Source: Fragilaria crotonensis (taxonomy: Eukaryota > Bacillariophyta > Fragilariophyceae > Fragilariales > Fragilariaceae). From it: a stretch of 64,000 nucleotides of DNA. The notes beneath the pieces were generated by a model that saw only the letters and a program-made list of their open reading frames with translations, was not told the DNA's origin and did not search any database. Numbering within the stretch: position 1 is the stretch's first letter; each line of letters starts with the position of its first letter. The position numbers were made by a program, and so were the translations under genes. The stretch is from assembly GCA_022925895.1 (NCBI GenBank), contig JAKSYS010000182.1:30135-94134 (forward strand), given 5' to 3'. This document shows positions 9,542-22,653 of this stretch, piece after piece.

Positions 9542-12500
9542 TATGGCTGGATGCAGGTTTTGTGAATTTAGGGTAGCCTGAGTAGAGCCGGTACGCTATT
9601 TATTTAGTTGATCGCCAACATGCATGGCTTCATCTCGCCGATTGTCACACTTCATTGTTGTCAATCTTTACAATTCATTATCTCGTGATCCATTGTGTCT
9701 CCCGCGTGCACTAATATCTCTAAAGCTTCGTTACGAGCACGATGAGTGGTAGCAGCGTCGGTGCACGCGGCAAACGCAACGGATCAGTTTTTATATTATC
9801 TTGCGTTCGAAGGGTTTTCTGTGATCGGGCACTTCATGGGCGATGGTTGCCAGCAGAACAACTGTGCACGTACATGCACATGAAGTTCAATGTTGGCGAG
9901 GATATCAAGTTCACCTTACCCACAATGATGCGAGTAATAAACAAGGTCTTTCCTCTCACAAGTTCGTTGGAGCCAAACATCATTGAAGGTGCTTCTGGTG
10001 AAGTGCAGCTCCAAGTTTTCCGACATACATTTCAAAACCGAACTCGGCGCTATTTCTTCTGGGTGACAGCACAGGTTGGAGTGGTACCGTCTCTGCCTTC
10101 ACAGCTTAGTGCCACAGTGTGGGAACAAGATCATGTTTTAACAAGGCTGCTTGCAGGCAGTCGCGAGCAGCCATTGGAGATCAACATGAGCATAGAGCCA
10201 GAACCGAAGCGACAGAAGGGTTTGTTGCCGGTGGCTATGGCAAGTTCTCTTGACACTGTTACAACTGATAATGCATCACCAGCACCTCTTCATACTAACA
10301 CCGCTGAATCTGTTCTGTTGACAGAAGTGACAGCAAATTGGTGGGACTCCGGCGATGCTCGACGTCTTTTTGCACCATGCACTATCCTCTATGGGACTGA
10401 TTGCGATGTGAAAGAAATTGTCATGGAACGCATCGAAATATTGGAGTCTGTGAATCGTGCAGCCAGTAACTGGAAGAATGTTGTTGATACAAGGATGGGC
10501 GGTACATTCAAGAGCCACTACTCTGAGGCCGATGTGTTCTCACTACGATACAGGAGTATGTATTTGGCGCTGGCACTTAAGCAATTTGTGCTGAATGTCA
10601 CCGGGGACTTGAGAATTCAGTGGACTTGGAAGCGCTGCCTGAATTATGCCATTGAAGCCATGAACGACATCGGAGTTGAGTTCTATTCAAGCTTCTCAAC
10701 ACTGTCAAGATGGCACAGAAAGTTTGCTCGCCATCGGTATTACTTCTACAAGGTACCAGAGGCTAAGACAGTCTGCCCACGCTTCTTTGTTGACAATCCA
10801 GATGCGATGGAGGCATTCAAGAATCATGGAATCGCTAACATTAAAGACTTACGGGTTGAAATGATGCTTGAGTATGTTCATAATGAGCTTGTTCCGAAGC
10901 TGATGGTGAAACGCGATGGGTGTTTGTTGAACGATGATGGTGATCACCGCGATGCTGTTTTAGGAGAAGAAGTAGAAGCCGTAACTCCTTCAACTAAAGA
11001 AGCATTTTTACAATCATATGGTTTGTCAAGCTTAAGCATTACAACTATGGCTCGGTGGATGCATGCTTGCGGCTTTAGGTATAAGAAGCGCGAGAAGCAT
11101 TACTTTGTCGATGGTCATGAAAGACCAGAAACAATTGCATACAGACCCGTGTTCACGATTAAGTACCTTAGTTATGAGATACGAGCTCATCGCTGGCTAC
11201 AGATGACATTGACGGAGTCAAAAGAATTAGAATCAAAAGGAAGTATCACAAAAAACTGTGGTTTTAACTACATTGGCGACGATGGCATCGATATGGTTGA
11301 ATACCACATTGATGCATCCTATGAATTCGAGGAGCGACTGCAGTTTCTTCCATTTGGAGGCAATCTTAGCGTCCGCAAGCCCATTGGCTCTAAAACAGTT
11401 ATTGTATTGGGTCAGGACGAAGCAATCTTTAAACAGTTTTTATTTGTTACAAAGATGTGGGTGGGTCCTAGCGGTGAGCGTCCACTTCTCCCAAAAGATG
11501 AAGGAACTGAACCATGATCTCAACATTCGTATGTCGAGAACATGGACTCATCAGAGAGATAAGTGCTGAGATCCTAGATGAAGTGAATACTCAACGAGCA
11601 GGCCAGCATTATGCTGATCCAGAGGCAGCCATCGAGATCCTCGGAAACTCACACAAAAGACCACTAACACCAGACAAGTCTCCGTTTCTTCTCTTCTTCG
11701 AGTACGGCGAGAACCGAGAAGGATATTGGGCATACAACAACATGGTGCTCCAGTTTGAGGATGTTATTGACGTCCTCAAAGTGATGCATCCAGCATACGA
11801 CTTCGTCTTCTTATTCGACCATAGTGCTGGCCACGCAAAACAGAGACCAGACGGTCTTAATCAGCACCGAATGAATAGATCCTTCGGAGGAAAGGCTGCT
11901 CCAATGCGCAGTACCATTATTCTTCGGGAACAGGGATATCTCGGAACGTTTCCTCGGATTCTGGAGCCCGGCGACACCCAGGATCTTGTATACTCTTCCA
12001 CAGATCCTGGTCCCTTTTGGATGTCTAGTAGCGAGAGGGAAGAAAGTCGACTCGACCAACAACTTGGAACTGTCACAGTTGTCAAGCTGAAGACACCGGA
12101 GTTAATAGCAAAGTTGTCAGAGCATGGTGTTGCGGACGATACGGTTGGAAAAAATACAAGGCAGTTGAAGGACCTTTGTGCTCAGCATGGAATCGCAACT
12201 GTCAAAACAGTGTCGAATTCATTGGAGCGAAACCGATCTGAATTGGAGATTGAACTTAGAGGAAGGGGAGTGGTCACAAAAGGAAAGAACAAACGCGAGT
12301 TAGTTCAATTATGCGAGCAACATCAAATTGCAATAATGAAAACAGTCGACAAAATCAAGGAAGGATGGGAGGGAAAAACAAAAGGATTGTTGCAGATCCT
12401 TTGGGAACGCGGCTTGCTCGATGCTTCCAATTTAAAACACTATTCTCTCACCGGTAAGAAGGATGACCTCGGGACCATTGATAACACAACAAGCTTGAGG

Positions 12501-13149
12501 CATATAATGGGCATGTGCGATGATTTCCTCAATGAGGAGGGAATGCTGCAGCACATCGCAAACAATCTTGGAGTGACAGTCCTCTTGACACCAAAGTGTC
12601 ATGCCGAGCTCGCAGGCGAGGGTGTGGAGTATATCTGCCTGTGCAAAGGGCGCCTACAGAAACATGAGCCTCAAACAGAAAAGAGGCAAGGACAATTTCA
12701 AGGCTAGCGTTAGATTCTGCCTGTCAGAAGAAGTTATCACAAAGGTGAGAATTAGAAAATTTGCGAGGCGAGCAAGGCAATACCTGATGGCGTATCATGC
12801 AATCGATACGTACCAAGTGGACGAACAAACACAACAGGACTGCACAACCCACGGCCCAGTTGCACTAACGAAGCTGATCTGTCAGTTCAAGACTCACCGT
12901 TGCACATTCGACTTCGATCACAAGTTCATTATGGATGCATGATGAAGAAGCTCATAATGAAGTGCGTTTGTTCTTGAGTTGTTTGTTCTTTTTGTTGCGA
13001 CGAACAACAAAAGATATCATGTATATAAATATACATCATCGTAGGTAGTGGAAGTACACATCATTAATCGATTTTTAGATTACTAAATTAATTTCATACC
13101 AGAGGTACTGCGGGCTACCCGAAAGACTATTTTCCTGCATCCGGCCATA
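9542..13149. mobile_element. IS630/mariner-like transposon, copy 1
   Basis: The left end at 9542 reads TATGGCTGGATGCAGG, and the right end reverse complemented reads TATGGCCGGATGCAGG. Farther in, GGGTAGCC and a CTGGTA/CCGGTA segment also match, so the inverted repeats are about 50 bp with mismatches. The outermost TA is the likely target duplication. The single gene (9742-12942) is a DDE transposase-like protein. A second copy of the family lies at 33611-37295 in the opposite orientation; its termini also begin TATGGCT. Confidence 0.75.
9742..12942 (+). pseudogene. IS630-like DDE transposase with SAP-like insert, copy 1
   Basis: Three frames joined end to end: 9742-11517, 11514-12707 and a tail to 12942. 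The first has an N-terminal DNA-binding-like region, then FGGNLSVRKP and GQDEAIFKQF (first catalytic Asp). The second has FLFDHSAGHAK (second Asp), GWEGKTKGLLQILWERG and KCHAELAGEGVEY (Glu), resembling the HPELNPIE motif of IS630/Tc1. Between the second Asp and the Glu, about 270 residues, lie two SAP-like repeats (PELIAKLSEHGV with QLKDLCAQHGI, and RSELEIELRGRGV with ELVQLCEQHQI). The tail has FARRARQYLMAY, also seen in copy 2. Two frame breaks (near 11510 and 12640) make it probably dead. I recognise the fold only from motifs. Confidence 0.7.
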
Positions 13150-13261
13150 TAGAGTATGCATACAAATACAATGGACGACGTAGGTCGAGTACAGGAGCTG
13201 CCTTCAGATTTCAGATACAGTTCTCGCTGTCATCATACTGAGAACGCTGAATGCTGAGCAC

Positions 13262-14522
13262 ATGTGCATGAACGCGATGAGAGTATTGTCACGGTTCTTG
13301 TTGACGTTTCTGACCGTGCACCTTTCGTCAGGAGGCACCAGGACGCCCACGCTGCCACGTCCAGCAACTCGCCGCCCAACAACTCGTCGTCCAACAACTC
13401 GTCGTCCAACAACCCGTCGTCCAACAACTCGTCGTCCAACAACCCGTCGTCCAACAACACGCCGTCCAACAACACGCCGCCCAACAACACGCCGCCCAAC
13501 AACACGCCGTCCAACAACACGCCGCCCAACAACGCGCCGCCCAACAACTCGCCGTCCAACAACATTTAAATTCAATCAGTGCACAACCACTGATGACTGT
13601 TGCAATGGGCTAGACACTATCTGCGATTTGAATGTCAACGAAGTGCTCTTCGCTGGAACGCACAATTCATATGCGTCTCAAGATGAAGGCTTTCAATTCC
13701 TGTATGCTAATCAAGTCACAAAGGTGGAAGACCAAATGGATGCTGGATATCGTGCCATCAATCTCGACATCTGTAGCTGCAGCAACGCGCTGGTTTTGTG
13801 CCACAACAGTTGTTTCATGACCAGGAGCACCACCGAAGTATTCACAGGAATGGTATCGTTTTTAGACAACAATCCAACCGAAATCTTGCTCGTCACGTTG
13901 GAACTCAACCCCGATATGGATCAACCAGTCGATTTGTACGATGTCTACGCGGAAATGCAAGGTGTTACTGGCTTTGTCGAGTACCTCTACGTTCACTCAA
14001 GCTCGTCGACAACTTGGCCGACGTTGCGCGAGCTGAAGGAGGCTGGAAAGGTAAGAGATTATAAATGTTAACGCATTGCCGGCGCTTCATAGGTGATTTA
14101 TCGCTAACCTGAGGTTCCGGCAGAGAATGTTGGTCTTTCACTACAGAGGCCCGCAGTGTTTTTCAGCTGACCCATGTCCTGATGGCCTGCACTACTGGTT
14201 TTCCTATGCCTATGAAACGATGTATGCCTTCGACACTGTCGATGCCATAACGTCGGACTACACTGCCAGTTGCAGCCCCGATCGCGGCGCCGATGGCACG
14301 AAAGCTTTCTACGGCATCAACCACTTTCTCAGTCTTCCAAACAGCGACGCCGCGAAAGAATTGGGAACAGTATCCATGTTAAACCAACGCATCAAAAAGT
14401 GTTCGGCTGTCAACAATAATCAACCTGTTAGTGCCATTCTGGTGGACTTCGCCTCCAAAACCAGTTTGCTGGAGGTGACACAGGTTCACAACAAAGCATT
14501 AGCCAGTCGTCGTGCTGCGTAA
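13262..14522 (+). CDS. Secreted PLC-like phosphodiesterase with Thr/Pro/Arg repeats
   Basis: Two exons, 13262-14050 and 14124-14522, separated by a 73-bp GT-AG intron in phase 0; 395 residues in all. The N-terminus is a signal peptide ([17 protein letters not shown]). Thirteen copies of RRPTT follow, a probably glycosylated or disordered stalk. The rest is a phosphatidylinositol-specific phospholipase C X-like TIM barrel. It shows [12 protein letters not shown] with the first His, a second His in LVLCHNSCF, the block [19 protein letters not shown], and in exon 2 [12 protein letters not shown]. Such proteins cleave phosphodiesters outside the cell or at the membrane; the substrate is unknown. 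The frame is intact and the splice is clean. Confidence 0.85.
13359..13564 (+). repeat. 15-bp coding minisatellite
   Basis: About thirteen copies of a 15-bp unit of the form CGTCCAACAACTCGT, encoding RRPTT in the phosphodiesterase. Because the unit is a multiple of three and lacks stops in several frames, other frames are open here too; those are shadows. The unit length keeps the frame if copy number changes. Confidence 0.9.
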
Positions 14523-15212
14523 ACCGACCCAATGTCACTGCGTATCGAAGCACGCAAAGCGTTTCACAATCTGATGTGGATTGCGGCTATGGAGGGTGTA
14601 GTATGGAGCAGTTCAGTCCGTGATCCTGCTTGCACACATTTTCTTATTCCAGGTTTGATACACCATGGTCGGAGTAGTCGTAGGTCGTAGGTATCACTTG
14701 TATACCATCTGCTCTACTAAAAGGGCAACGGTACGTGTAGTTTGTTGTCCAAGGACTCCGAGCATACCTGGTAATTTACGCGGGTACGCGGGGTGGCTCC
14801 AGAATGACGAGGGAGTTCACCCGACAGCCGATATGAGACATGAATGATGTGTCTATGAACATCTGCAATGAACTATAAAGTATGCATACATCTCATTCAT
14901 GAATGATACAGCTACAAGGAATGCTGGTATGATAGGTAATGGTACTCGCATGCAATTGACAACGGACTGCAGTACGGCAGTACGTGCAGTTCCTGTAACA
15001 GTACAGTTTGGTACAGTCCTACGGTAGAGTACAAAATCTAACTATGCAATACGGAATACGGTAGAGGCATGTTGTGTTGGCGCAGGAATTCCATCGCGAG
15101 AGATCCATCACACAACCAGAAACTCAACATTCCCTCTGGCGCCATCTCACTGGCAACTGACGACCACGCGGTGGCTCGACGACGGGGAGCATTTGCTCTA
15201 AACTTCACCAAC
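14523..15212. other. intergenic, short GTAC-type repeats
   Basis: No gene seen. The stretch 14900-15060 is rich in short palindromic GTAC/TACAGTA motifs. It contains the presumed promoter of the PPR gene, but no box can be named. Confidence 0.5.
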
Positions 15213-18200
15213 ATGCGACTACTCCTGCTATGGTTGTTTCTATCTGATTCGACAAGAGCATTTACAAGTGCTCCCAAGGGATGGAGATTGCAGCTGACGA
15301 ATTGTAAGGCTCGGTTGAAGCAAGTCGCTGAGTCGGCCGGTGCCGATGAGGCGAGCTCAGTAGCCACAACAAAGTCTGCTGCCAAGAAATTTAACGAGGT
15401 TGTGACCAAAAATAGACCCAACGTTGTGAGGAAGAAGACGGCGTGGGAACACGCATGGGTTCCTAATGGCGAACGACGAGAAAAAGTCAAGTCCCTAATC
15501 AAAGAGATGCAACGAGAGCATCTCCGTTCATATCACAAAGATACAAAGGACTGGGAGGATGTCAAGGTTTTTCTCGAAGATGGAATGGATATCCTTGTGC
15601 AGTGGGCTCAGCTTGGTGAAGGCGCACGATGTGAAACGTTGGCTAATGAGATGCTAGATCGATGCGCAAGCTGGATGACGAATTGGTTGGAGTACTATGA
15701 TTTGCAGGTGAAAATTCGACGCCGTGTTTTACATGCCTATTACAACCAGCTACAAAGGATTACCTGGAATGGCACATCCAAGAAACCAAAATTTCAGCTG
15801 TCAAGTAGTGAAGCTATGTTGGGTCGAGAAGTTCTGGAGAAAGCAGATGCGGCTCTTCAGCTAATGGAGCGCCTCTCGCTTGACTATGTCATGAAAGCTC
15901 GCGACCAAAGCAAAAATATGCGACCGCTGTTGGATGCCAGTGATTACGCGCCACTGATATTGGGCTACAATCAAGTCGGTGGAAAAGCAGTGCCTGCCTT
16001 ACATGCTCTACGACGGCTCACGAATCTCTTCGACCGAAGCGATCACCTCGAGAGGCTAGCACCATCAACATCGCTCTACTTGGCAGTCTGCAAGGCGATT
16101 TTCAACTACAGTGACGCACAAGACTGGCAAAATCGCGTGGGCAAGAGCCAAACCGAAATGGTCGACCTTTTGTGCAAGGAATGCGTCGAATATTCCCGCC
16201 AATTTCCTAGCCTTTTGCAATCCAACATAAATCTGTACAACGTTGCACTTGATGGCTGGAGCAAGGCTTTGCCTCCAATTACACGGGAACGTGGTATAGC
16301 GTCTTCTTCAAGAGTGTTTGGCAACAATGATAATCAAAGCAAGATTGATCAAGTGGCGAACAGTGTGTCAGACTTGTATTGTATGCTTCACGAAGACGGT
16401 TTAATCCCCAACGCGAAAACGTTTACAAGTCTCATTTACGCCTTCACAAAAAGTGGTAAAATTGACGAAGCCTATGTACTGAAGGAAAAGCTGGTTGCTA
16501 GGTTGTCGGCAGATCCTGAAATTAAGGAAAAGTTGATGGGCGAGCCCTGCGCATGCTTGCGACGGGTCTGGCTCGAAGCATTCCCTCTACCGCGGATGAA
16601 TCATTGAGAGTGGCAAAGGCTGAACAGGTTGAAAATATTGTTGATGCTCTTTGGAACCTTGACAATGCTGGATATTCCGACGTGGCACCTGATGTCTTCC
16701 TCTACACCACTGCGGCTGACGCCTGGGCTTCTGCGCAATCAAGTCAATCGTCCTTGCGAGCACAGATGCTGCTGGATGACTTGAATGCAAGGTACGAATC
16801 TAGTGGAAAAGTGGAGACCTTGCAACCAGATATTGGGGTCTACAACGCCGTGATCAAAGCTATCGCAATCCAGCCTGGCCTTATTGGTGCTGCTGAAAAG
16901 GCTGGCTCCATCGTCAAAACTTTGGAGGATGAGCGCAACATCCGTCCTGACGTCAACACTTATAATGCTCTTGTGCAAGCTTGTGTTGCGTCTCCAGCGG
17001 ATATCGTCAAAGCTGAGCAAACACTGGATCGGATGATACTCACGGGAAGACCGGCTCCAAATGAGCGAACATATTCTATCATCATTCACGCTCTTTTGGC
17101 TACACTCGGCGGCACGGCACGCGCGGAGGCCATTTTGGATCGCATGGAGCAACAATTCCTACCTCGCGCATCCTTGTATGAACAGATTATTGCCTCGTGG
17201 TGCGAGGAGGCGGGGATGGCTTCGCGAGCACGACAACTGCTGGAACGCATGGAGGTGATGTTCCTGACACAAGGTAATAACGAAAGCTTGCGCCCTAATC
17301 GTTCACTGTACAACATGGTGATTCAAGCCTTGGAGGACCAACTTGAAACGGCGGCAGCTGCAATTGTGAGAACTAAGCGCGAAGAAATGTTCGGCAATGC
17401 CATACTTTACCGAAAGATACGATCAAACAATCAGGTTTTCGCAACTTTAAAGGAAGTTGGTGCTAATTTGTCGGGAATCGGAGGTGCTCCATCCGGGAAC
17501 ACCTCTAACTTTAATTATGTACTGGCCCAACTTGCCGACTGCGGCAAAATATGGGCTGGACTTCGTGCTGAGGATATCCTGAACTACATGCTTGAGCTCA
17601 CCTTTAAGCGCAAGAATCGTGATGCTGCGCCCAACATAATCACATTCAACACTGTTATGGCTGCCTGGGCGAAAAGCGAACATGCACTTGCAGGAGAGAA
17701 AGCCTCCGAGTTGATGAAAAAGCTTGACGACTTGCACGACATGGGTCTTCTAGAAGACGTTGTTGCTGACCGTGTAACGTACAACACATTGATGAATGCT
17801 TATGCGAAATCATCAGACGTTCCAGATTCTGGTCCCAAAGCTCAGGAATGCTTCGAAAAGCTTCGCCGACTTTATGAGGAAACTGGCGACGAGATGTACA
17901 AGCCAGATCTGATCAGTTACTCAACATTGCTCAGTGCTTGGGCAAGAAGCGACGATGTCGGCGCGGCCAAGACCGCAGAGGGAATACTTTTGAGAATGCA
18001 CGCGGATTATACCGCGGACGACGCAAACCCTAAACCCAACACTGCCTGCTTCAACGAAGTTCTGTACGCTTGGGCACGTTCTCGAGACGCCAATGCCTCG
18101 GAGCGTGCTGAAATGGTGCTGCATTTGATGGAGGATATGAAGAATTCCGGCAACTCTGACGTCGTCCCAAGTACTCGAACGTACAATATTGTGCTGTTGG

Positions 18201-19273
18201 CGCTTTCGAATAGCCCAGATCAGGATTCACCAATACGTGCAATGAAATTACTTGACGAAATGAAAAGGATGAGCGGATCCAAACCCGACGCTGTGAGTTA
18301 CAACACTGCCATCTCAGCCTTCACGAAGAAAGGCTTGGTAAATGCAGCGCTACAAATGCTTGAGGAATTATTCGTTCGAAAAGATGTCGTCCTCGACAGC
18401 AAGTTCTTTTCAACCTTGATATATTCTCTCGCTCAGACTCAAGCCTCAGATGCACCAATAGTTGCCGAACGTATTCTCTCAGATCTGCTGGAGAGGCAAC
18501 ACATCGAGGTCACCACGGAGATTTGCAATGCCCTTATCAACTGTTGGGGCCGAAGCAGCTCCTCTGATCCATACAGCCGCGCGCTCCGAGCGGAAGAGAT
18601 TTTGACTGAAATGCTTCAGGGCAAGTTTTCGCTTTCAGCTCCACCAGACGAAGTCACCTTTACTTCAGTAATTGACATTTGGGCCAAGAGCGGAGATCCC
18701 GAGGCAGCCGATCGAGCCGAAGGTGTTCTCAGTAAAATGGATGGCATCGCCAAACCAAATGTGAAGACGTATACAGCTACTATTCAAGCCTACGCTCGAA
18801 GCCAGGATCGCGACAAAGCGAAACGCGCTCAAGAGTTGTTGCAGCGCATGAAACGCGACTTCATTAGCGGCAACCAAGACGCCGAGCCGAACATTTATGT
18901 ATACAACGCTGTCTTGAATGCGGCTGAGTTCACTGTTGGCAACGAAGCGGAGTTGGAAGTCGCCTTCCAGGTAGCATGCGAAACGTTTGATGAAGTGCGA
19001 TCCTCGGAAGGCTTGAAACCAGATCACGTCACGTACGGCACCTTTATGGGTGTGATCTCTCAACTCATGCCTGAAAGTGATATTCGCAACGACATGGTGC
19101 AACTGGTCTTCCGTAGATGTTGTGCGGATGGACAACTTGCCCCGGTGGTAATGAAGAAATTCAAGGAGGCCGCCGACACAACACAGTTCGTATCACTGGT
19201 GGGTAAGGGGAACATCACTGAAGCCAACCTCCCGAAGGAATGGACATGTAACGTACGAGGTGCTCGACAGTAA
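15213..19273 (+). CDS. Plastid-type pentatricopeptide repeat (PPR) protein (one frame break)
   Basis: An RNA-binding organelle protein of about 1350 residues. The start at 15213 gives MRLLLLWLFLSDSTRAFTSA, a signal peptide ending Ala-Phe like the diatom ASAFAP plastid-targeting motif. Starting at the upstream in-frame Met (15069) would bury this signal. The C-terminal two thirds contain a dozen or more PPR units with the typical start, such as DVNTYNALVQACV, DRVTYNTLMNAYAK, PDLISYSTLLSAWAR, PDAVSYNTAISAFTK, PDEVTFTSVIDIWAK and PNVKTYTATIQAYAR. The reading frame changes between about 16520 and 16553; adding one base in the AAAA run near 16530 rejoins it. The repeat pattern continues across, so I treat it as one gene. 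Role: processing, editing or translation of plastid RNA (inference). Confidence 0.85.
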
Positions 19274-20665
19274 TGCAGAACACTGGTTTGGGGTGTTCGC
19301 GTTTCACGCTCACGACCTGCGCTTAGATTTTCCAACGAAGCGCTTCGTCTTCAATCGATGAGCGATTGAAGTAAGCAAAGGCAAAATGACCTCATAACGA
19401 ATGTCTCTCAGACAGAATGGTTTGTCAATGCTCATTTCGAGGAAGGTTTTGATCGGGTGGAACAACACCTGCAGAATGGTTGGTCGTCAACACGTCAAAA
19501 TCTGACGAATGTCGTACTTGTACGCTTTGTCCGGTAATCAAACTTCGCGCAACATCGATTGTTTAGCGAAGCAACTGACAAGGACCATGGCAAAATAGTT
19601 GTCCGAAAGTATCGAGAATGAAACAAGCATGACCAAACTCTTAGAAAACTGAGACGTAGCTGTACTCTGGTATTGTACAGCTCCTCGTAAACCGTTGCTG
19701 CGATTCGAGCGAACTCGAAACAAGCGATGTTTGTAACACTTTAGCGTGGTATTCTTCAGGCCACGTGCACTTGTCATAGTATGTTAGCAGACATCTATTG
19801 TTGCTGTGCTTCGTGAGATCTGAAAGCGACTTTATGTTGGCCGGTTTTAAGTATCCGACCACTCGATAACAGCTGGATGGAACGTCGCAGTAGCATAGCG
19901 CTGGACTTGGCAATCAACTGGCCAACTTTCAAGAGTCGATCCCTGGAACTACCAAGACACCGAAAGAAAATGCGGCGAATCAGAACCGTCCGACGCGACA
20001 ACTCTGAAAGCCTTCGCCTGTGCGTTCTTGTTTTTTCCATGTCGGATGCGATGTATCGCCACAAGCATTCTGACACCAATTGCAACCACAAGGAGGGCAG
20101 CAATAAAAAAGTTTCGATTCCTACAGGAGTGACCTCTAGTTGGGCGCTTCTACCAAAATGTCATCCATTGGTGTTGATTAAACGAAAGGTCCAATGGAGG
20201 GAGCGCCATCTTCGTTCGCGACGTGAGCATTCTAAGCAGAAGCGTGCAGCTTCTTTGGCGGAGACCGCAGTCGAGACAGCGGCGTTACCTTGCCATCTAA
20301 CGACCGATCATCGAAGCACACACCACCAAATTCTGAGAACAAAAAATTACCTACTTTAACTTGAGGCCTCTCAGGATGGTGTCTTCCTAGTGGTGTGAAC
20401 TTTCGCTTTCGCAAATTCGACGCCATTTTGACTCTCGATTCTTGCGCTCAGATACTGGAAAAGTATCTGGATATTCACCACCAAGGATGTAGCCCGTCCT
20501 GCCTGAACTGACTTCATTGAAACCCAAACTCTGAACCAAAGTCGTAAGTCGCTAGCCATGAGCTGATCTGATAATTCCTGCGCCGCTCTCAATATCAATT
20601 ACCGTTTTAGTAGGGACACTTAAGTCGTAGCGCACGAGTAGGGCGAGAAAACTTGACCGTTATCG
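19274..20665. other. convergent intergenic region, no supported gene
   Basis: 1.4 kb between the 3' ends of the PPR gene and the membrane-protein gene. Several frames of 60-160 codons overlap on both strands. None shows a domain or a convincing start. A short basic frame on the minus strand (20426-20232, MASNLRKRKFTPLGRHHPER) could be a small exon but nothing confirms it. Confidence 0.4.
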
Positions 20666-22653
20666 TCAACGCCGACGGGCCGACGACCAAACTATCACAC
20701 CAACAAGTAAAAGGTATACAACAGCGACTACGGGAATCACCCACTCGAATCCGATAATCCAATGTCGAAGGAGCGGCCAAAGAACCTTAGCATGAGAAAA
20801 GCAGGAAAGCATAATGGGAATCATACAAGACAAGAGCAAGCCTTCCAAAGGAATGAGGAGGTCTTTCCACGAATACCGTGGTGTCGAAGTCCTCTTCGCC
20901 ATTCTCGTAGAAAAATGATTGGGATGCGATTCGAGCAGTGATGCCCTTTCGTCGATGGTACGCTCGCGCTCACAGTCAACGATTTCGTCATTTTTATCGA
21001 AAGGTTCCGAAATCTGGTCAACAACGCGAAAAGCACAAAAGTGAAGAACGGAGAACACACCCAAGAAGACCCAAAGAAGGAACAAAGGAACCTGATGAAT
21101 AACAGAGAGCGCGCTTGATCCGATGGACGTTCCCCGCAGAGTGACCAACAGTATTAGCGCTTCCAAAATGAAGAGAACCAACATGAACACATAGAGGGCA
21201 ACCCAATCGCAAATTGGGTAGTGGCGCCTGATCACATCGGGCAGAACGTGAAGCACCGAGCAATGAGCTGTGGCACCAATCAATCCGAAAATCAGCAGCA
21301 ACCCCCCTTGCGATCTGGTGTCGTAAGCATCTGATCCATCAAGTATATGCAAGGCCTCAAGATGACTCATGGCTGATCCTGTTGTTGACAAGAAAACCAA
21401 CACGTGAACGATGCTGTAACTCAGATCACGCAAGCGATTTGGTGGACAGCAACAGCTATACCAGGATTCCTTTGATTTGCCGATTGTTTCAGAAGCAATA
21501 GTTGCAACGAAGGAAGCCAAACCACCAAGAACTCTTGTCACACACTTAATTCCAAAATACGAAAGTGCACAAAGTCCAGCGGCACTCGACAGAATCGCCT
21601 GTTGCGCTGCTGACAAGCCATGCTGAGCCGCTTTCTCAAGGGATGCATCTGCACTGGCTTCCTCCTCCTCTGCATTCATTTGCATTTCATTCGCCAAAGC
21701 TTCTTGCTCTTCGGCCTCGATGTGCAATGCTATCGACTCCGCCTCATCTCGCTCTGCCTCTTGGTGATCTGACAGCGCATCCTCTTCGGCGAGCTTTGCT
21801 TTAGTGTTCAGAACAACAGCGGCCTCTTCATCAGATGTGGCTAAAGCCTCAGATTCGGCAGCGTTTGCCACAGCAAGTCGTTCATCTTCGCGAGCCGCGG
21901 CTGCAGCACTTGTGGCCGCTACAGCCTCGGCAACTTCGGCCGCTGCTGCAGTAGCAAGTGACACTTCCGCAATGCCCCCAACAACATCACAAACAACATC
22001 TAATAGTGGGAGAAATTCGCATACTACCACGGCGGATCCATCACTAACTTCCTCAGCTTCGTAACGGGATGCAGCCACAGCAGCTTCTTCAGCAACGGCG
22101 CCTTCTGCATCTGCAACTTCTTCATCGGCAGCTGCTCGTATGGCATCAGTTTCTGCGGCAATCTGCTCTTCTCTGGCCTTGAGATTCAACGCCTTGGAGC
22201 CTTCTTCTTCGTTGGCAGCCGATACCTCCAACGCCTCAGCTTCTCCCTCCAACACTGCTGCACGACTTTTCAACGATTGGCTTTCGCTTTCGTCTGCGGT
22301 CGCTTGAGCCGATTCCGCAGCTGCCTCACTAGCATCCGCGACAGCTGATGTTTGCAGAAAAACTGCTTCGGAGGACAATCTGGTCATTTCATCCACATGA
22401 TGTTGCATAGAGGATTGAAATCGACCGGATTGAACTGCCATGCCCACAAGGGCACCATAGGACGCAGCGGCACTGCAAGCAGGACACTCAAATTGTGAAC
22501 ACTTAGTGCACACGTCTTCTTTCCTTCATGTCAGACCAAATACTTACCGCGCACTTGGCCACATACGACTCGTAAGCCACGTTATATGCCTGAGTGAGTC
22601 CAATTGTTGTCAACAATCCAGCGACTGGTCTATCAAAAGAAGAGAGGATCCAC
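20666..22653 (-). CDS. Ala/Glu-rich coiled-coil, multi-pass membrane protein, 5' end cut by retrotransposon
   Basis: Unknown function. Exon 2 is 22501-20666 (about 611 codons). A 46-bp GT-AG intron (22547-22502) joins it to exon 1 (22548-22653), which reads TTIGLTQAYNVAYESYVAKCA. Exon 1 stays open right up to the LTR boundary at 22653 without a Met, so the original start lies beyond the insertion or is lost. Residues about 40-290 are heptad-like, Ala/Glu-rich coiled coil with a short hydrophobic break. About seven membrane segments follow, for example LSYSIVHVLVFLSTTGSAM, LYVFMLVLFILEALILLVTL, PLFLLWVFLGVFSVLHF and VIPVVAVVYLLLVGVIVW. A CxxC pair opens exon 2 (FECPAC). The body is intact. Confidence 0.65.

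Noticed and set aside
13204-13575. Long open frames on the minus strand and in other plus frames over the repeat (GRRVV, LLGG and SSNN repeats)
   Set aside because: They are by-products of the 15-bp repeat, which is open in several frames. Only the RRPTT frame has a signal peptide and joins a known domain.
16553-19273. Possibility that the two PPR frames are two separate genes
   Set aside because: There is no intergenic gap, the frames overlap by about 55 bp, the second lacks any targeting sequence, and one added base rejoins them.
19538-20103. Overlapping minus-strand frames downstream of the PPR gene
   Set aside because: Unremarkable composition, no domain, no splice pattern linking them.
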